Assembly: GCF_000447205.1 (NCBI RefSeq) | Contig: NZ_AUWY01000125.1 | Location: 1-34,560, forward strand | DNA length: 34,560 bases | DNA from: Sphingobium ummariense RL-3 | GTDB taxonomy: Bacteria > Pseudomonadota > Alphaproteobacteria > Sphingomonadales > Sphingomonadaceae | Direction of reading: 5' to 3' | Part shown: positions 8,062 to 16,358 of the stretch, one piece after another | How the letters are laid out: each line of letters begins with the position of its first letter | Position numbering within the stretch: position 1 is the stretch's first letter | Program-made: the position numbers and the translations under genes | The notes under the pieces: generated by a model | The model's database searches: none | What the model was told of the DNA's origin: nothing | Seen by the model: the letters and a program-made list of their open reading frames with translations, nothing else

Positions 8062-9873
8062 ATGCGCCTTTCCACGATCACCAACTGGGCCTATGGGGCC
8101 ACCGTCCTTCTGACCCTGGCATCGGGCACAACGATGCTGCTGGCATCGGGCGCAGAGGAGCAGGAACGGGCCGCCGTCGCGCAGCGCGCCACCTTCGACC
8201 AGCTCACCGCCACGCTGGAAGAGGATGTCTATCGCCTGACCGAGCAGGCACGAGGCTTCGCCATCACCCGCGACCCCACCCATGTGGTCGCCTATAACCG
8301 CGAAAGGGCGGCGCTCCGTTCCGTCGAGGACCGGATCACCCATCTGAAGGACGCGGGTGCCGACGAAAGCGAGCTCGCCGCCCTGCGGCAGGCGCTGCAT
8401 TGGGCCGATACGCTGACCGAAGACCAAGAACGCGCGATCCGCGCTGCGCAGGCCGGGGACGATTCGACCGCCCGCACCATCCTGTTCGGCGACGAATATG
8501 GCCGCGAGCTGGACCGGGTCGCCGCGCAGGTCGCGAAGTTCCAGTATATGCTGGACCAGCGAACGGATAATGCCGTGCGCAGCGCCACGGACAGCGCACG
8601 CCAATGGCGTCGCATGTCGGAGATCACGCTCGGCATCACCGCGCTGCTCTTCCTCTTCGTGCTCTATTTCGTCCTGAAGCAGCGCATCCTGCGTCCCGTG
8701 GTGCGCCTAAGCGACGTCGTCACCCGGCTTGCCGCCCAGGATTTCGCGGCGGAGCCGCCGAACTTCCCCCAGGTGGACGAGATCGGCGACATGGCGCAAG
8801 CGATCCGCATCTTCCGCGAGAACGGGCTGGAACGCCAGCGGCTGGAGCAGGAGCGCGACGTGGACCGCACCATGCGCGACCTGCTGTCGCGCATGACCCA
8901 GCGATTGCAGGGCTGCGACAGCACGCAGGATCTGGTGGATGTCGTGCGCCGCTTCACGCCGGAGATCGCGCCCGATTTTCCCGGGCGACTCTATATCCAC
9001 GATCTGCGCCGCAACATGATGGTGGAAGCCTGCGCCTGGCTGACGCCGCACCAGTCGCGGACGGAGTTCCTGCCGTCGGCCTGCTGGGCGCTGCGGCGAG
9101 GACAGACCCACAAGCCGGTCGGCCGTGAGATGGTCGACATTGCGTGCGAGCATCTGGATGATGGCGGCCCCATTTCCACCATCTGCATCCCGCTGGCAGC
9201 CCAGGGCGAGAGCATCGGCCTGCTTTATTTCGAGCAACCCGGCGCGGTCGCATCCGATGCGCTCGACCGTACCGAGAAATATCTGGAGATGTTGGCGGAA
9301 AATATCGGCCTTGCCCTCGCCAACCTGCGCCTGCGCGACGCGCTGCGGGAAATGGCGATGGCGGACGCGCTGACCGGCCTTGCCAACCGCCGCCGTTTCG
9401 ACGCCGCGCTGGAACAGCAGGTCGAGGAGGCCGAGCGTCTGAAGACTCCCTTTTCCTGTCTCATGATCGACATCGACCACTTCAAGCGCTTCAACGACAG
9501 CTATGGCCACGATGCCGGCGACGCGGTGCTGCGCGCGGTGGGGGCGGTGTTGCGCGAGTCTTTGCGGGAACAGGGATTCGCCTTCCGCCTGGGTGGCGAG
9601 GAGTTCGTACTGCTGATGCCTGGCTTCGCGATCGGCCAGGCGATCGAGCGCGCCGAGCAGGTGCGCGAGCGCATCCGCACGCTGAAGGTTGAGCATCGCG
9701 GGCAGGAACTGGGGCCGGTCACCGCCTCCTTCGGCCTGGCTGTTTTTCCCGACCACGGTCCAGCCGACACGATCATGCGGACGGCCGATGCTGCCCTGCT
9801 GCGGGCAAAGACCGAAGGGCGCGACCGGGTCGTCATCGCGACCGTCCGCGACGGCGCGTCCGCCCTCGCCTGA
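8062..9873 (+). CDS. membrane diguanylate cyclase with HAMP, GAF and GGDEF domains
   Basis: The 603-residue protein starts with a membrane segment (about 8-30), a periplasmic helical sensor region of about 150 residues (LTEQARGFAITRDP is typical of CHASE3-like helical bundles), a second membrane segment (about 193-212), a HAMP linker with RPVVRLSDVVTRLA, a GAF-like domain (about 290-430) and a C-terminal GGDEF domain. The active-site motif is RLGGEEF, with GGEEF at 511-515, and DALTGLANRRRFD and MIDIDHFKRFND are intact, so it should make cyclic di-GMP. The product-inhibition I-site is not conserved: REQG stands where RxxD is expected at 502-505. No EAL domain is present. The stop abuts that of lolD. 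No strong Shine-Dalgarno precedes the start. The signal sensed is unknown. Confidence 0.92.
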   Translation: MRLSTITNWAYGATVLLTLASGTTMLLASGAEEQERAAVAQRATFDQLTATLEEDVYRLTEQARGFAITRDPTHVVAYNRERAALRSVEDRITHLKDAGADESELAALRQALHWADTLTEDQERAIRAAQAGDDSTARTILFGDEYGRELDRVAAQVAKFQYMLDQRTDNAVRSATDSARQWRRMSEITLGITALLFLFVLYFVLKQRILRPVVRLSDVVTRLAAQDFAAEPPNFPQVDEIGDMAQAIRIFRENGLERQRLEQERDVDRTMRDLLSRMTQRLQGCDSTQDLVDVVRRFTPEIAPDFPGRLYIHDLRRNMMVEACAWLTPHQSRTEFLPSACWALRRGQTHKPVGREMVDIACEHLDDGGPISTICIPLAAQGESIGLLYFEQPGAVASDALDRTEKYLEMLAENIGLALANLRLRDALREMAMADALTGLANRRRFDAALEQQVEEAERLKTPFSCLMIDIDHFKRFNDSYGHDAGDAVLRAVGAVLRESLREQGFAFRLGGEEFVLLMPGFAIGQAIERAEQVRERIRTLKVEHRGQELGPVTASFGLAVFPDHGPADTIMRTADAALLRAKTEGRDRVVIATVRDGASALA

Positions 9874-10548
9874 TCAGGTCTCCAGCACGCCCTCGTGCAG
9901 CCGGACCACCCGGTCCATCTTGGCCGCCAACCGCTCATTATGAGTCGCGACGAGCGCCGCCGATCCTTCCCCACGCACCAGCCGCAGAAACTCGGCGAGC
10001 ACGACATCGGCCGTGCGCTCGTCCAGATTGCCGGTCGGCTCGTCCGCCAGCACCAGCGCAGGCCGGTTGGCCAAGGCGCGGGCGACTGCCACGCGCTGCT
10101 GCTCGCCGCCCGAAAGCTGGCTCGGCCGGTGCTCCAGCCGATGTGCGAGCCCAAGCGACGACAACAGCGACTCGGCTCGGGCCTGCGCCGCGTTCATCGC
10201 CACGTCCCGGATAACCTGCGGCAGGATGACGTTCTCCACAGCATTGAAGTCCGGCAGCAGATGATGGAACTGATAGACGAAGCCCAGCGCGTCGCGGCGC
10301 AGGCGGGTGCGCCCGTCATTATCCAGCCTGGCTGCTTCCTCCCCGCCGATGCGGATCGACCCTTCGAACCCGCCTTCCAGCAGGCCGACCGCCTGCAGCA
10401 GCGTCGACTTGCCCGATCCCGAGGGACCGAGCAGCGCGACGATCTCCCCCTGCCCTACGCTCAGGTCCACGCCGCGCAGAACTTCGATGGTGACGCCGCC
10501 CTGGGTGAAGGCACGGCGCAGGCCGGAAACCCGCAATATGTCATTCAT
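9874..10548 (-). CDS. lolD: lipoprotein-releasing ABC transporter ATPase LolD
   Basis: This 224-residue ATPase powers release of outer-membrane lipoproteins from the inner membrane. Visible motifs are Walker [10 protein letters not shown] (41-49), Q-loop [11 protein letters not shown] (Q93), signature [15 protein letters not shown] (145-159), Walker [14 protein letters not shown] (E170) and the switch His in VATHNE (H203). The segment [13 protein letters not shown] is typical of LolD/MacB-type ATPases. The start overlaps the end of lolC by 8 nt, so the two are translationally coupled. Its stop codon touches that of the opposite-strand GGDEF gene. Confidence 0.95.
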   Translation of the reverse strand: MNDILRVSGLRRAFTQGGVTIEVLRGVDLSVGQGEIVALLGPSGSGKSTLLQAVGLLEGGFEGSIRIGGEEAARLDNDGRTRLRRDALGFVYQFHHLLPDFNAVENVILPQVIRDVAMNAAQARAESLLSSLGLAHRLEHRPSQLSGGEQQRVAVARALANRPALVLADEPTGNLDERTADVVLAEFLRLVRGEGSAALVATHNERLAAKMDRVVRLHEGVLET

Positions 10549-11791
10549 AGCGCAGCACCTGCACGGGATCGGTATTGGCCGCCTTGAACGCCGGATAGAG
10601 CGTGGCGAGGAAGCTGAAGACCAGCGCCATCAGGCAGATGATCGTGATCTCGATCGGGTCGGGCTTGGACGGCAGCTCGGTCAGGAACCGGATGGAGGGA
10701 TCCCAGAGATTCTGGCCGGTGACGAACTGGATGGCGTTCACCACGCTCTGGCGGAAGAACAGGAAGGTGAAGCCCAGAACCATACCCGCCGCCATGCCCA
10801 GCGTGCCGATGGTGACCCCGACGGTCATGAAGATTCTGACCAGCCCGGCCCGGCTCGCCCCCATGGTCCGCAGGATCGCGATGTCGCGGGTCTTGGCCCG
10901 CACCAGCATGATGAGCGAGGAGAGGATGTTGAATACCGCAACCAGCACGATGATCGACAGCACCACGAACATCGCCACACGTTCCACCGCCAGCGCCTCG
11001 AACAGGCTGGCATTCATCTGCCGCCAGTCGGTCACCACCGCGCGACCAGCGACCTTCGCCGCCAGCGGCTCCAGAATCTGCCCGACCCGGTCGGCATTCA
11101 CCGTCTCCACCTCGATCATGCCGACGACGTCGCCCAGCAGCAGCAGAGTCTGTGCGTCCTCCATGGGCATGACGACGAACGCCTTGTCATAGTCGTACAC
11201 GCCGACTTCGAAGATCGCCGCCACCTGATAGGCGACTTGCCGCGGGACAGTGCCGAAGGGGGTGGATCGCCCCGCCGGATTGATGATGGTGATGGTGTCG
11301 CCCAGCTGCGCGCCCAGATTCTCCGCCAGCCGCGATCCGATCGCAACTCGGCCGCTATTGGGAGAAAGGTCGTTGAGGCTGCCCGCCACCACCTTGGTGC
11401 GCAGCGTCGGGTTGCTCCGGATGTCGGGCACGGTCATGCCGCGCACCAGGATCGCCTCGACCCGGCCCTGGAAGCTCGCCAGCAGCGGCTGCTCGATCAA
11501 GGGGGTGGCGCTGGTGACGCCGGGCGTCGCCTTCGCCTGCTTCAATATGTCGCGCCAGTCGGGCAGGCGCCCACCATAGCCCTGCACCACGGCATGGCCG
11601 TTCAGGCCGACGATCTTGTCGAACAGCTCTGCGCGGAAGCCGTTCATCACACTCATGACGATGATGAGGGCCGCGACGCCCAGCATCACCGCCACCAGGC
11701 TGATGCCCGCGACCAGGAAGATGAACCCCTCGCCCTTGCCCGGCAGCAAATAGCGCTTGGCGATCATGCGTTCGTAACGGGACAGAATCAT
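10541..11791 (-). CDS. lolC: lipoprotein-releasing ABC transporter permease, LolC/E family
   Basis: The 416-residue membrane protein matches LolC/E permeases: a short cytoplasmic N-terminus [19 protein letters not shown], a first membrane helix (about 25-50), a large periplasmic MacB-like domain (about 51-270) and three C-terminal helices with the family motif [16 protein letters not shown]. It pairs with the ATPase LolD, whose start it overlaps. Only one permease gene is seen, as in many alphaproteobacteria where a single LolC/E (LolF-like) protein probably forms a homodimer. The start at 11791 is chosen because [13 protein letters not shown] is the conserved family N-terminus; longer in-frame starts would run into sequence without homology. 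An AGGAG lies about 14 nt upstream. Confidence 0.93.
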   Translation of the reverse strand: MILSRYERMIAKRYLLPGKGEGFIFLVAGISLVAVMLGVAALIIVMSVMNGFRAELFDKIVGLNGHAVVQGYGGRLPDWRDILKQAKATPGVTSATPLIEQPLLASFQGRVEAILVRGMTVPDIRSNPTLRTKVVAGSLNDLSPNSGRVAIGSRLAENLGAQLGDTITIINPAGRSTPFGTVPRQVAYQVAAIFEVGVYDYDKAFVVMPMEDAQTLLLLGDVVGMIEVETVNADRVGQILEPLAAKVAGRAVVTDWRQMNASLFEALAVERVAMFVVLSIIVLVAVFNILSSLIMLVRAKTRDIAILRTMGASRAGLVRIFMTVGVTIGTLGMAAGMVLGFTFLFFRQSVVNAIQFVTGQNLWDPSIRFLTELPSKPDPIEITIICLMALVFSFLATLYPAFKAANTDPVQVLRYE

Positions 11792-11815
11792 GGATGCCGA
11801 ACGGCTCCTGCGGAA

Positions 11816-11831
11816 AGGGTCTGAAGACCCT
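11816..11831 (-). promoter_or_regulatory. small hairpin in lolC leader
   Basis: On the minus strand a six-base stem (AGGGTC/GACCCT) with a TTCA loop is followed by TTT, about 25 nt before the lolC start. It could be a weak attenuator or simply a leader hairpin. The U-tract is short, so I give it little weight. Confidence 0.25.
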
Positions 11832-11996
11832 CTAGCAGCCCGTGTCCGCACGGCAAGCTTTGCGGGAATGTTGCGCCGTTGCCACAGGGGTCGGAGGAAA
11901 ATCACAGCGCCCCGAAATAGCCCGTGACAGCCGGCTGCGCGCGCCATAGCACAGGCTGCGAAGCACAGGTAAAAAGGCCGTGGTTCAGGGATACTG

Positions 11997-12111
11997 CATC
12001 CCGCTTCGAGCTTAGGGGGCTGAGAAGCGGTCGAGGCAGGCCAAGGGGGAGACGAGCAATCGTCCATTAAGTGCCCGGGTCGCAAAAGCGCGATCCGGGC
12101 ACTTTTTATTT
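11997..12111 (+). ncRNA. candidate small RNA with three hairpins and its own terminator
   Basis: The 492-base gap between lolC and hsp20 has no plausible protein gene but holds consecutive stable hairpins on the plus strand. Hairpin 1 is CCGCTTC (12001-12007) with GAAGCGG (12024-12030). Hairpin 2 is GACGA (12051-12055) with TCGTC (12060-12064) closed by a GCAA tetraloop. Hairpin 3 (12069-12104) is a 10-11 bp stem AAGTGCCCGG/CCGGGCACTT followed by a T-run, a textbook intrinsic terminator. No gene on this strand lies upstream for more than 2 kb, so the terminator needs a local transcript. I do not recognise the family; it does not look like SRP RNA, tmRNA or RNase P. The 5' end is a guess. Confidence 0.55.
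12069..12111 (+). terminator. intrinsic terminator without an upstream gene
   Basis: The stem AAGTGCCCGG (12069-12078) pairs with CCGGGCACTT (12095-12104) and is followed by a run of T ending TTATTT. The reverse strand lacks a T-run after the stem, so it acts on plus-strand transcription only. It separates the candidate small RNA from the hsp20 promoter. Confidence 0.85.
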
Positions 12112-12160
12112 CGGGCGTTTGCCGGCCGGCCATGCGCTCCCCCAACATTCCCAACCCTCC

Positions 12161-12188
12161 CTTGAACCTTCCGATTTCCGAACCATAT
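12161..12188 (+). promoter_or_regulatory. sigma32 (RpoH)-type heat-shock promoter of hsp20
   Basis: The -35 element CTTGAA at 12161-12166, preceded by CC, and the -10 element CCATAT at 12183-12188 match the RpoH consensus (CTTGAA and CCCCATnT) with a suitable spacer. It lies about 95 bases before the hsp20 start, immediately upstream of the ROSE-like leader, and just after an intrinsic terminator. Confidence 0.8.
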
Positions 12189-12194
12189 CAATGC

Positions 12195-12283
12195 CGTCCG
12201 GTCGCCGCTTGGGGCCGGGCATCGTAACGCCGGACGCCATTTGGGTCCGGCCCGTTCATTTTGCTTCGTGAGGAGATGATGAC
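12195..12283 (+). promoter_or_regulatory. ROSE-like RNA thermometer in hsp20 5' leader
   Basis: The last hairpin of the leader masks the Shine-Dalgarno in the way typical of ROSE elements. TTGCT (12261-12265) pairs with AGGA (12271-12274) leaving one bulged G, the loop is TCGTG, and the stem is extended by TCATT/GATGA (12256-12260 with 12275-12279). UYGCU opposite the ribosome site with a bulged G is the hallmark of ROSE. A second hairpin is formed by CGTCCGG (12195-12201) and CCGGACG (12230-12236). Heat would open the terminal stem and permit translation of the small heat-shock protein. Confidence 0.82.
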
Positions 12284-12748
12284 ATGCGTGCTTTTGACCT
12301 GACCCCCTATCGCCGCTCGACCGTGGGCTTCGATCGTCTGTTCGACCTGATCGAAAACAATGCCCGGTTGCAGCAGAGCGACAATTATCCGCCGTTCAAT
12401 ATCGAGCGCCTGTCCGAGGACCGCTATCGCGTCACCCTTGCGGTCGCGGGCTTCCGTCCGGAAGAGATCGACATCACCGCGCAGCAGAACCTGCTGCAGG
12501 TTGTCGGTCGCAAGGATGATTCCGCGAACGACCGCTCGAAGTTCCTGCATGTCGGCATCGCGAACCGCAGCTTCGAGCGTCGGTTCGAACTGGCCGATTT
12601 CGTGCGGGTGGAGAAGGCGGACCTGGCCGACGGCCTGCTCGTGATCGAGCTGGTGCGCGAAGTGCCCGAAGCGATGAAGCCCAAGAAGATAGCCATCAAC
12701 GGCGGTCAGTTGGTCGACGTCAACGCGCAGGACCGCAGCGCCGCCTGA
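12284..12748 (+). CDS. small heat-shock protein, Hsp20/IbpA family
   Basis: This 154-residue alpha-crystallin-type chaperone binds unfolding proteins and holds them for refolding by DnaK/ClpB. The start MRAFDLTPYRRSTVGFDRLF is typical of IbpA and rhizobial class A Hsp20 proteins. The alpha-crystallin domain covers about residues 36-130 (YPPFNIERLSEDRYRVTLAVAGF at its start, GLLVIELVREVPE near its end), and the C-terminal PKKIAI supplies the I-x-I-like anchor motif. Ribosome site AGGAG lies 9 nt before the ATG, buried in the ROSE-like hairpin. It is monocistronic, with a heat-shock promoter upstream and a strong terminator downstream. Confidence 0.95.
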   Translation: MRAFDLTPYRRSTVGFDRLFDLIENNARLQQSDNYPPFNIERLSEDRYRVTLAVAGFRPEEIDITAQQNLLQVVGRKDDSANDRSKFLHVGIANRSFERRFELADFVRVEKADLADGLLVIELVREVPEAMKPKKIAINGGQLVDVNAQDRSAA

Positions 12749-12770
12749 CAAGAGCGTCGGCATGAGATAT

Positions 12771-12801
12771 GGGGCGCGGCTATGTCGGCCGCGCCCTTTT
12801 T
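12771..12801 (+). terminator. intrinsic terminator after hsp20
   Basis: GGGCGCGGC (12772-12780) pairs perfectly with GCCGCGCCC (12788-12796) across a seven-base loop and is followed by five T. It ends the hsp20 transcript before the convergent acetyltransferase gene. Confidence 0.9.
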
Positions 12802-12811
12802 GCTGGGTCCG

Positions 12812-13252
12812 TCAGGCCGGACGGCGAAGGTGGATGAGCGGATAGGGCCGACCTTGCCCGTCCCGATCCGATTCGCCCACGGGCACGAACCCCATGCGCG
12901 CATAGAAGCCGGCTGCCTGCGCATTCTGCGCATTCACGTCGGCATCCAGCACGGGATGGTGCGTCAGCGCATGTGCCAGCAGGGCACGCCCCGCGCCCCT
13001 GCCATGATGGTGCGGGTCGACGAACAGCGCTTCGATCCGGCTTTCGTCGAGCAGCATGAAGCCGATCGGCCAATCATCGGCATCGATGGCGAGCAGGAGC
13101 GGCGCCGTCGGCAGGAAACGAGCCACCTCCGCCTCTATCGCCACGCGGTCCGCATCGGACAGGAAATCATGAGTCGCGTCGACCGCGCCGCGCCATATGG
13201 CCATGATGCGGTCGGCGTCGTGCGGAGCCGATGGCCTGATCCGGTAGCTCAC
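12812..13252 (-). CDS. GNAT-family N-acetyltransferase, YjaB-like
   Basis: The 146-residue protein closely resembles E. coli YjaB over its whole length: RIRPSAPHDADRIMAIWRGAVDATHDFL at the start, then FLPTAPLLLAID, IGFMLLDESRIEALFVDP, the acetyl-CoA loop HHHGRGAGRALLAHAL (about 84-99) and NAQNAQAAGFYARMGF. It should transfer an acetyl group from acetyl-CoA to an amine, but the substrate is not known. The start is a GTG at 13252, two bases after the kup stop codon, since no ATG fits the family N-terminus; the two genes are probably cotranscribed. It converges on hsp20. Confidence 0.88.
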   Translation of the reverse strand: MSYRIRPSAPHDADRIMAIWRGAVDATHDFLSDADRVAIEAEVARFLPTAPLLLAIDADDWPIGFMLLDESRIEALFVDPHHHGRGAGRALLAHALTHHPVLDADVNAQNAQAAGFYARMGFVPVGESDRDGQGRPYPLIHLRRPA

Positions 13253-13254
13253 CC

Positions 13255-15177
13255 CTAGATCTCGACCTGGCTGCCCAGCTCCACGACGCGGTTGGTGGGA
13301 AGGCGGAAGAATTCCATCGCGCTTTCCGCGTTCCGCAGCATCCAGGCGAAGATCTTCTCCCGCCACACCGGCATGCCGGGCTTGGACGAAGGCAGCAGTG
13401 TCTGCCGCGCCAGGAAGAAGCTGGTGTCCATCATCTTGAACGCCTGCCCGCAGCCGGTGACATTCTTCAGCGCGGCGGGCACGTCCGGTTCCTGCATGAA
13501 GCCATATTGCAGCACCACGCGGAAGAAACCCCGGCCCAGATCCTCCAGCCGATAGCGCGCCTCCTCCTCCACGACCGGCACGTCCTTGATCTTGACGGTC
13601 AGCAGGATCACGCGCTCGTGCAGCACCTTGTTGTGCTTCAGATTATGCAGCAGCGCATGGGGCACGCCGTCGGGAGTCGACGTCATGAACACCGCCGTGC
13701 CGGGCACCCGCACCGCGCTGTTGGCGGCGGACGCGACGAACACCGGGATCGGCATCGCCGCCTCGCGCAGCCGGTCCTGCACCAGCCGCCGCCCGCGCGA
13801 CCAGGTGGTCAGCAGGGTGAAGATCACGAAGCCGATCAGCAGCGGGAACCAGCCGCCATCGGGGATTTTGGTGAAGTTCGCCGCCAGATAGGCGCCATCA
13901 ACCAGGAAGAAGACCGACAGCAGCGGCGCGGAATAGTACCAGGGCCATTTCCACAGCCGGTAGAGCAGCACCATCAGCAACACGTTGTCGATGAACATCG
14001 CCCCGGTGACCGCAATGCCGTAAGCGGCCGTCAGGTTGGACGAGGTCTGGAACACCAGAACCAGCAGGATGACCATGATCATCAGCCCCCAGTTGATGAG
14101 GGGGATGTAGATCTGCCCGGCGGTCGATGCGCTGGTGTGGGATATGCGCAGACGCGGCATGAAGCCGAGTTGGATGGCCTGCTGCGTGACGGAGAAGGCG
14201 CCAGATATCACCGCCTGGCTGGCGATGATCGCGGCGAGCGTCGCGAGGCCCACCAGCGGAAGCTGCGCCCATTGCGGGGCCAGATTGTAGAAGGGGCTGT
14301 GCAGCGCCGCAGCGCCCTCCCGGAACAGCAGCGCGCCCTGCCCCATATAGTTCAGCATCAGCGCGGGCAGCACGAACACCAACCAGGACACGCGGATCGG
14401 GCTGCGCCCGAAATGGCCCATATCGGCATAGAGCGCCTCCGCGCCCGTCACCGCCAGCACGACAGCGCCCAGCGCAAGGAAGGCCGGCAAAGGATCGGTG
14501 ACGAAGAACATCAGCGCCCAATAGGGGTTGAAGGCATAGAGAATGCCAGGCGTCTTGACGATGCTGAGGACGCCGAGCGCCGCGATCACGATGAAGTAGA
14601 GCATCATGACCGGCCCGAACAGCGTGGCGACTCGATTGGTCCCCCACCCCTGGATCCAGAACAGGCCGAACAGGATCACGACCGCCACCGGGAGGATCGC
14701 GGGTGCCAAGGCGCTGTTGTAGACCGCAAGACCCTCCACAGCGGAAAGCACCGAAACCGCCGGGGTGATCATCGAGTCGCCGTAGAAGAGCGAGGTCGCG
14801 AACACGCCGAGCAGCACGATGCCGCGCGACCAGCGCTGCGTCTTCGTCTGGCCGTTGATGAGCGCGAGCAGCGCCAGGCTGCCGCCCTCGCCCTTGTTGT
14901 CGGCCCGCATGATGATGGAGACATATTTCAGCGTCACCACCAGCATCATCGACCAGAACATCAGGCTGATGACACCCAATATGTGGTCGGGGTCGAGATC
15001 GAGGTGATGATGGCCGGCAAAGGTTTCGCGGAAGGCGTAGAGCGGGCTGGTGCCGATGTCGCCGAAGACGATGCCGATCGCGCCGACGACGAGCTTCAAC
15101 GTCGCCTTCTGCCCGCAATGGCCATGCTCCCCCTCTCCGTCGGTCAGGACGGGGGTAATGGTTTCGGGGTCAGCCAT
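13255..15177 (-). CDS. kup: KUP-family potassium uptake permease
   Basis: The 640-residue protein is a proton-coupled K+ importer of the inner membrane. After a hydrophilic start the family signature [21 protein letters not shown] appears (about 31-51), followed by about twelve hydrophobic helices including [14 protein letters not shown] and [18 protein letters not shown]. The remaining C-terminal quarter (from about residue 465) is a cytoplasmic domain with [31 protein letters not shown], conserved in Kup. The length is normal. It lies downstream of the ccm operon, separated by 129 bases that hold no gene, and is followed by the acetyltransferase. Its Shine-Dalgarno is weak. Confidence 0.96.
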   Translation of the reverse strand: MADPETITPVLTDGEGEHGHCGQKATLKLVVGAIGIVFGDIGTSPLYAFRETFAGHHHLDLDPDHILGVISLMFWSMMLVVTLKYVSIIMRADNKGEGGSLALLALINGQTKTQRWSRGIVLLGVFATSLFYGDSMITPAVSVLSAVEGLAVYNSALAPAILPVAVVILFGLFWIQGWGTNRVATLFGPVMMLYFIVIAALGVLSIVKTPGILYAFNPYWALMFFVTDPLPAFLALGAVVLAVTGAEALYADMGHFGRSPIRVSWLVFVLPALMLNYMGQGALLFREGAAALHSPFYNLAPQWAQLPLVGLATLAAIIASQAVISGAFSVTQQAIQLGFMPRLRISHTSASTAGQIYIPLINWGLMIMVILLVLVFQTSSNLTAAYGIAVTGAMFIDNVLLMVLLYRLWKWPWYYSAPLLSVFFLVDGAYLAANFTKIPDGGWFPLLIGFVIFTLLTTWSRGRRLVQDRLREAAMPIPVFVASAANSAVRVPGTAVFMTSTPDGVPHALLHNLKHNKVLHERVILLTVKIKDVPVVEEEARYRLEDLGRGFFRVVLQYGFMQEPDVPAALKNVTGCGQAFKMMDTSFFLARQTLLPSSKPGMPVWREKIFAWMLRNAESAMEFFRLPTNRVVELGSQVEI

Positions 15178-15306
15178 GAGGTGTAAGCCGAATGGTCATG
15201 CTCTTCCGACAGCTGTGCGGCGCGACGTCCGGCATTGTTTCACCCCGCAAACGGGCGCGCCCTATCATGGCTCCTTCGCCCGCGCAATCAATGAGCCACC
15301 GGAGGC

Positions 15307-15948
15307 TCACCCGCCCCGACCGGGCTGCCCCGTCAGCATGGCATCGATACGCGCGATATTGGCTTCAAGTTCCGCCTTGAGGCGGCTCCCGGCGGGGGCC
15401 GACTGCGCCAGCGGCGCCCACATCTCCCGCGCGCCCTTCAGCTCGCCTGCCTGGGCCAGGGCAAGCCCGTAGAAGTAGCGCGGTGCGGGAGACTGCGGCT
15501 CAAGCGCCAATGCCCGTCGATAGGCGAACTCCGCCCCAGGAGAAAGCGCGCCGCCCGCGTGGTTCATCAGCGCATTACCCAGGCCCAGCCAGAGATTCGC
15601 GTCACCCGGCCGGTCGCGCAGACCTGACAGCAGCACATTGGCCGCCTCCTTGGTCTTGCCCTGCCGCCCGAGGCCGTCCGACAGCATCAGCCATTGGCCC
15701 GAGGGGCCATAGCGCTCCGCCATGCCGCGCCGGCGCTCGGCCAGATCCTCGTCGAAGGCCGGACGGTCGGCCTTGTCCTGCACTACGGGCGAGCCGGCCA
15801 ACCTCGGATTGCCTTGCCAGGCATAGCCGGCGAGGCCCAGCAGCAGGGCCGCGGCGACGATCTCCCAGGTTGGCCGGGGAATGCGTCCTATCGCGAACAG
15901 CGCAACCATCAGCAGGGCTGCGAGGCCCGCGGCGATCACCCACCCCAT
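15307..15948 (-). CDS. ccmI: cytochrome c maturation TPR protein, CcmI-like
   Basis: The 213-residue protein has two N-terminal membrane segments (about 2-22 and 29-46) and then tetratricopeptide repeats (about 80-180; GDANLWLGLGNALMNH and FAYRRALALEPQSPAPRYFYGLALAQAG). CcmI chaperones apocytochrome c and presents it to the CcmFH haem lyase. It is shorter than the fused or full CcmI of other bacteria, resembling the C-terminal TPR part. It is the last gene of the operon; ccmH stops in TGATG, with the ATG at 15948 overlapping by one base. A GTG at 15951 is an alternative start. Confidence 0.85.
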   Translation of the reverse strand: MGWVIAAGLAALLMVALFAIGRIPRPTWEIVAAALLLGLAGYAWQGNPRLAGSPVVQDKADRPAFDEDLAERRRGMAERYGPSGQWLMLSDGLGRQGKTKEAANVLLSGLRDRPGDANLWLGLGNALMNHAGGALSPGAEFAYRRALALEPQSPAPRYFYGLALAQAGELKGAREMWAPLAQSAPAGSRLKAELEANIARIDAMLTGQPGRGG

Positions 15949-16358
15949 CACGGCCGCCTCCGCTTTCCGATTCGTCCGCGCATCAGTATGAGCCCGGCGA
16001 ACAGCAGCAGCACCGGCGCGGCCCAGAGTGGCCAGAGGATCGGCGCCGCGGTCGGTTCATAGCTCACCCAGTCGCCATAGCGGGAAATGAGCCAGGCGCG
16101 AATCTGCTCGGGCTGCTCCCCCGCCATGATCCGCTCGCGGATCTGCGACCGCATGTCGCCCGCCATGCTGGCATTGCTGTCCGCGATCGACTGGCTCTGG
16201 CAGGTGAGGCAGCGGATCGTCTCCATGAGGGTGCGGGCCTTCCGCTCCAGCGCCGGGTCGTCGATCTGACGGTCGGCATAGGGCGCCGGCGGCAGCGCGG
16301 TCTGCGCCAGCAGGGGCACTGGCGCCAGCAGCAGCAGAATGGCGAACAGCAGCCTCAT
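15948..16358 (-). CDS. ccmH: cytochrome c maturation thioredox protein CcmH
   Basis: This 136-residue protein has a signal peptide (MRLLFAILLLLAPVPLLAQ), the conserved redox motif RCLTCQSQSIADSNASMAGD (from about residue 49) and one C-terminal membrane helix (about 107-126). CcmH keeps the CxxCH cysteines of apocytochrome c reduced and docks it to CcmF in the periplasm. Its start overlaps the end of ccmG by 4 nt (ATGA) and its end touches ccmI. Confidence 0.95.
   Translation of the reverse strand: MRLLFAILLLLAPVPLLAQTALPPAPYADRQIDDPALERKARTLMETIRCLTCQSQSIADSNASMAGDMRSQIRERIMAGEQPEQIRAWLISRYGDWVSYEPTAAPILWPLWAAPVLLLFAGLILMRGRIGKRRRP

Noticed and set aside
10307..11824. 505-codon open frame antisense to lolD-lolC
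   Set aside because: Composition is H/R/Q-rich and it crosses two well-supported genes.
11941..12111. Structured RNA as SRP RNA, 6S RNA or tmRNA
   Set aside because: The conserved SRP apical loop, the long 6S central bubble and the tmRNA tRNA-like end are not recognisable; the region is left as an unassigned small RNA candidate.
13507..15186. 559-codon open frame antisense to kup
   Set aside because: The frame is full of H, R, Q and D, without domains, and lies wholly over kup with clear homology on the other strand.
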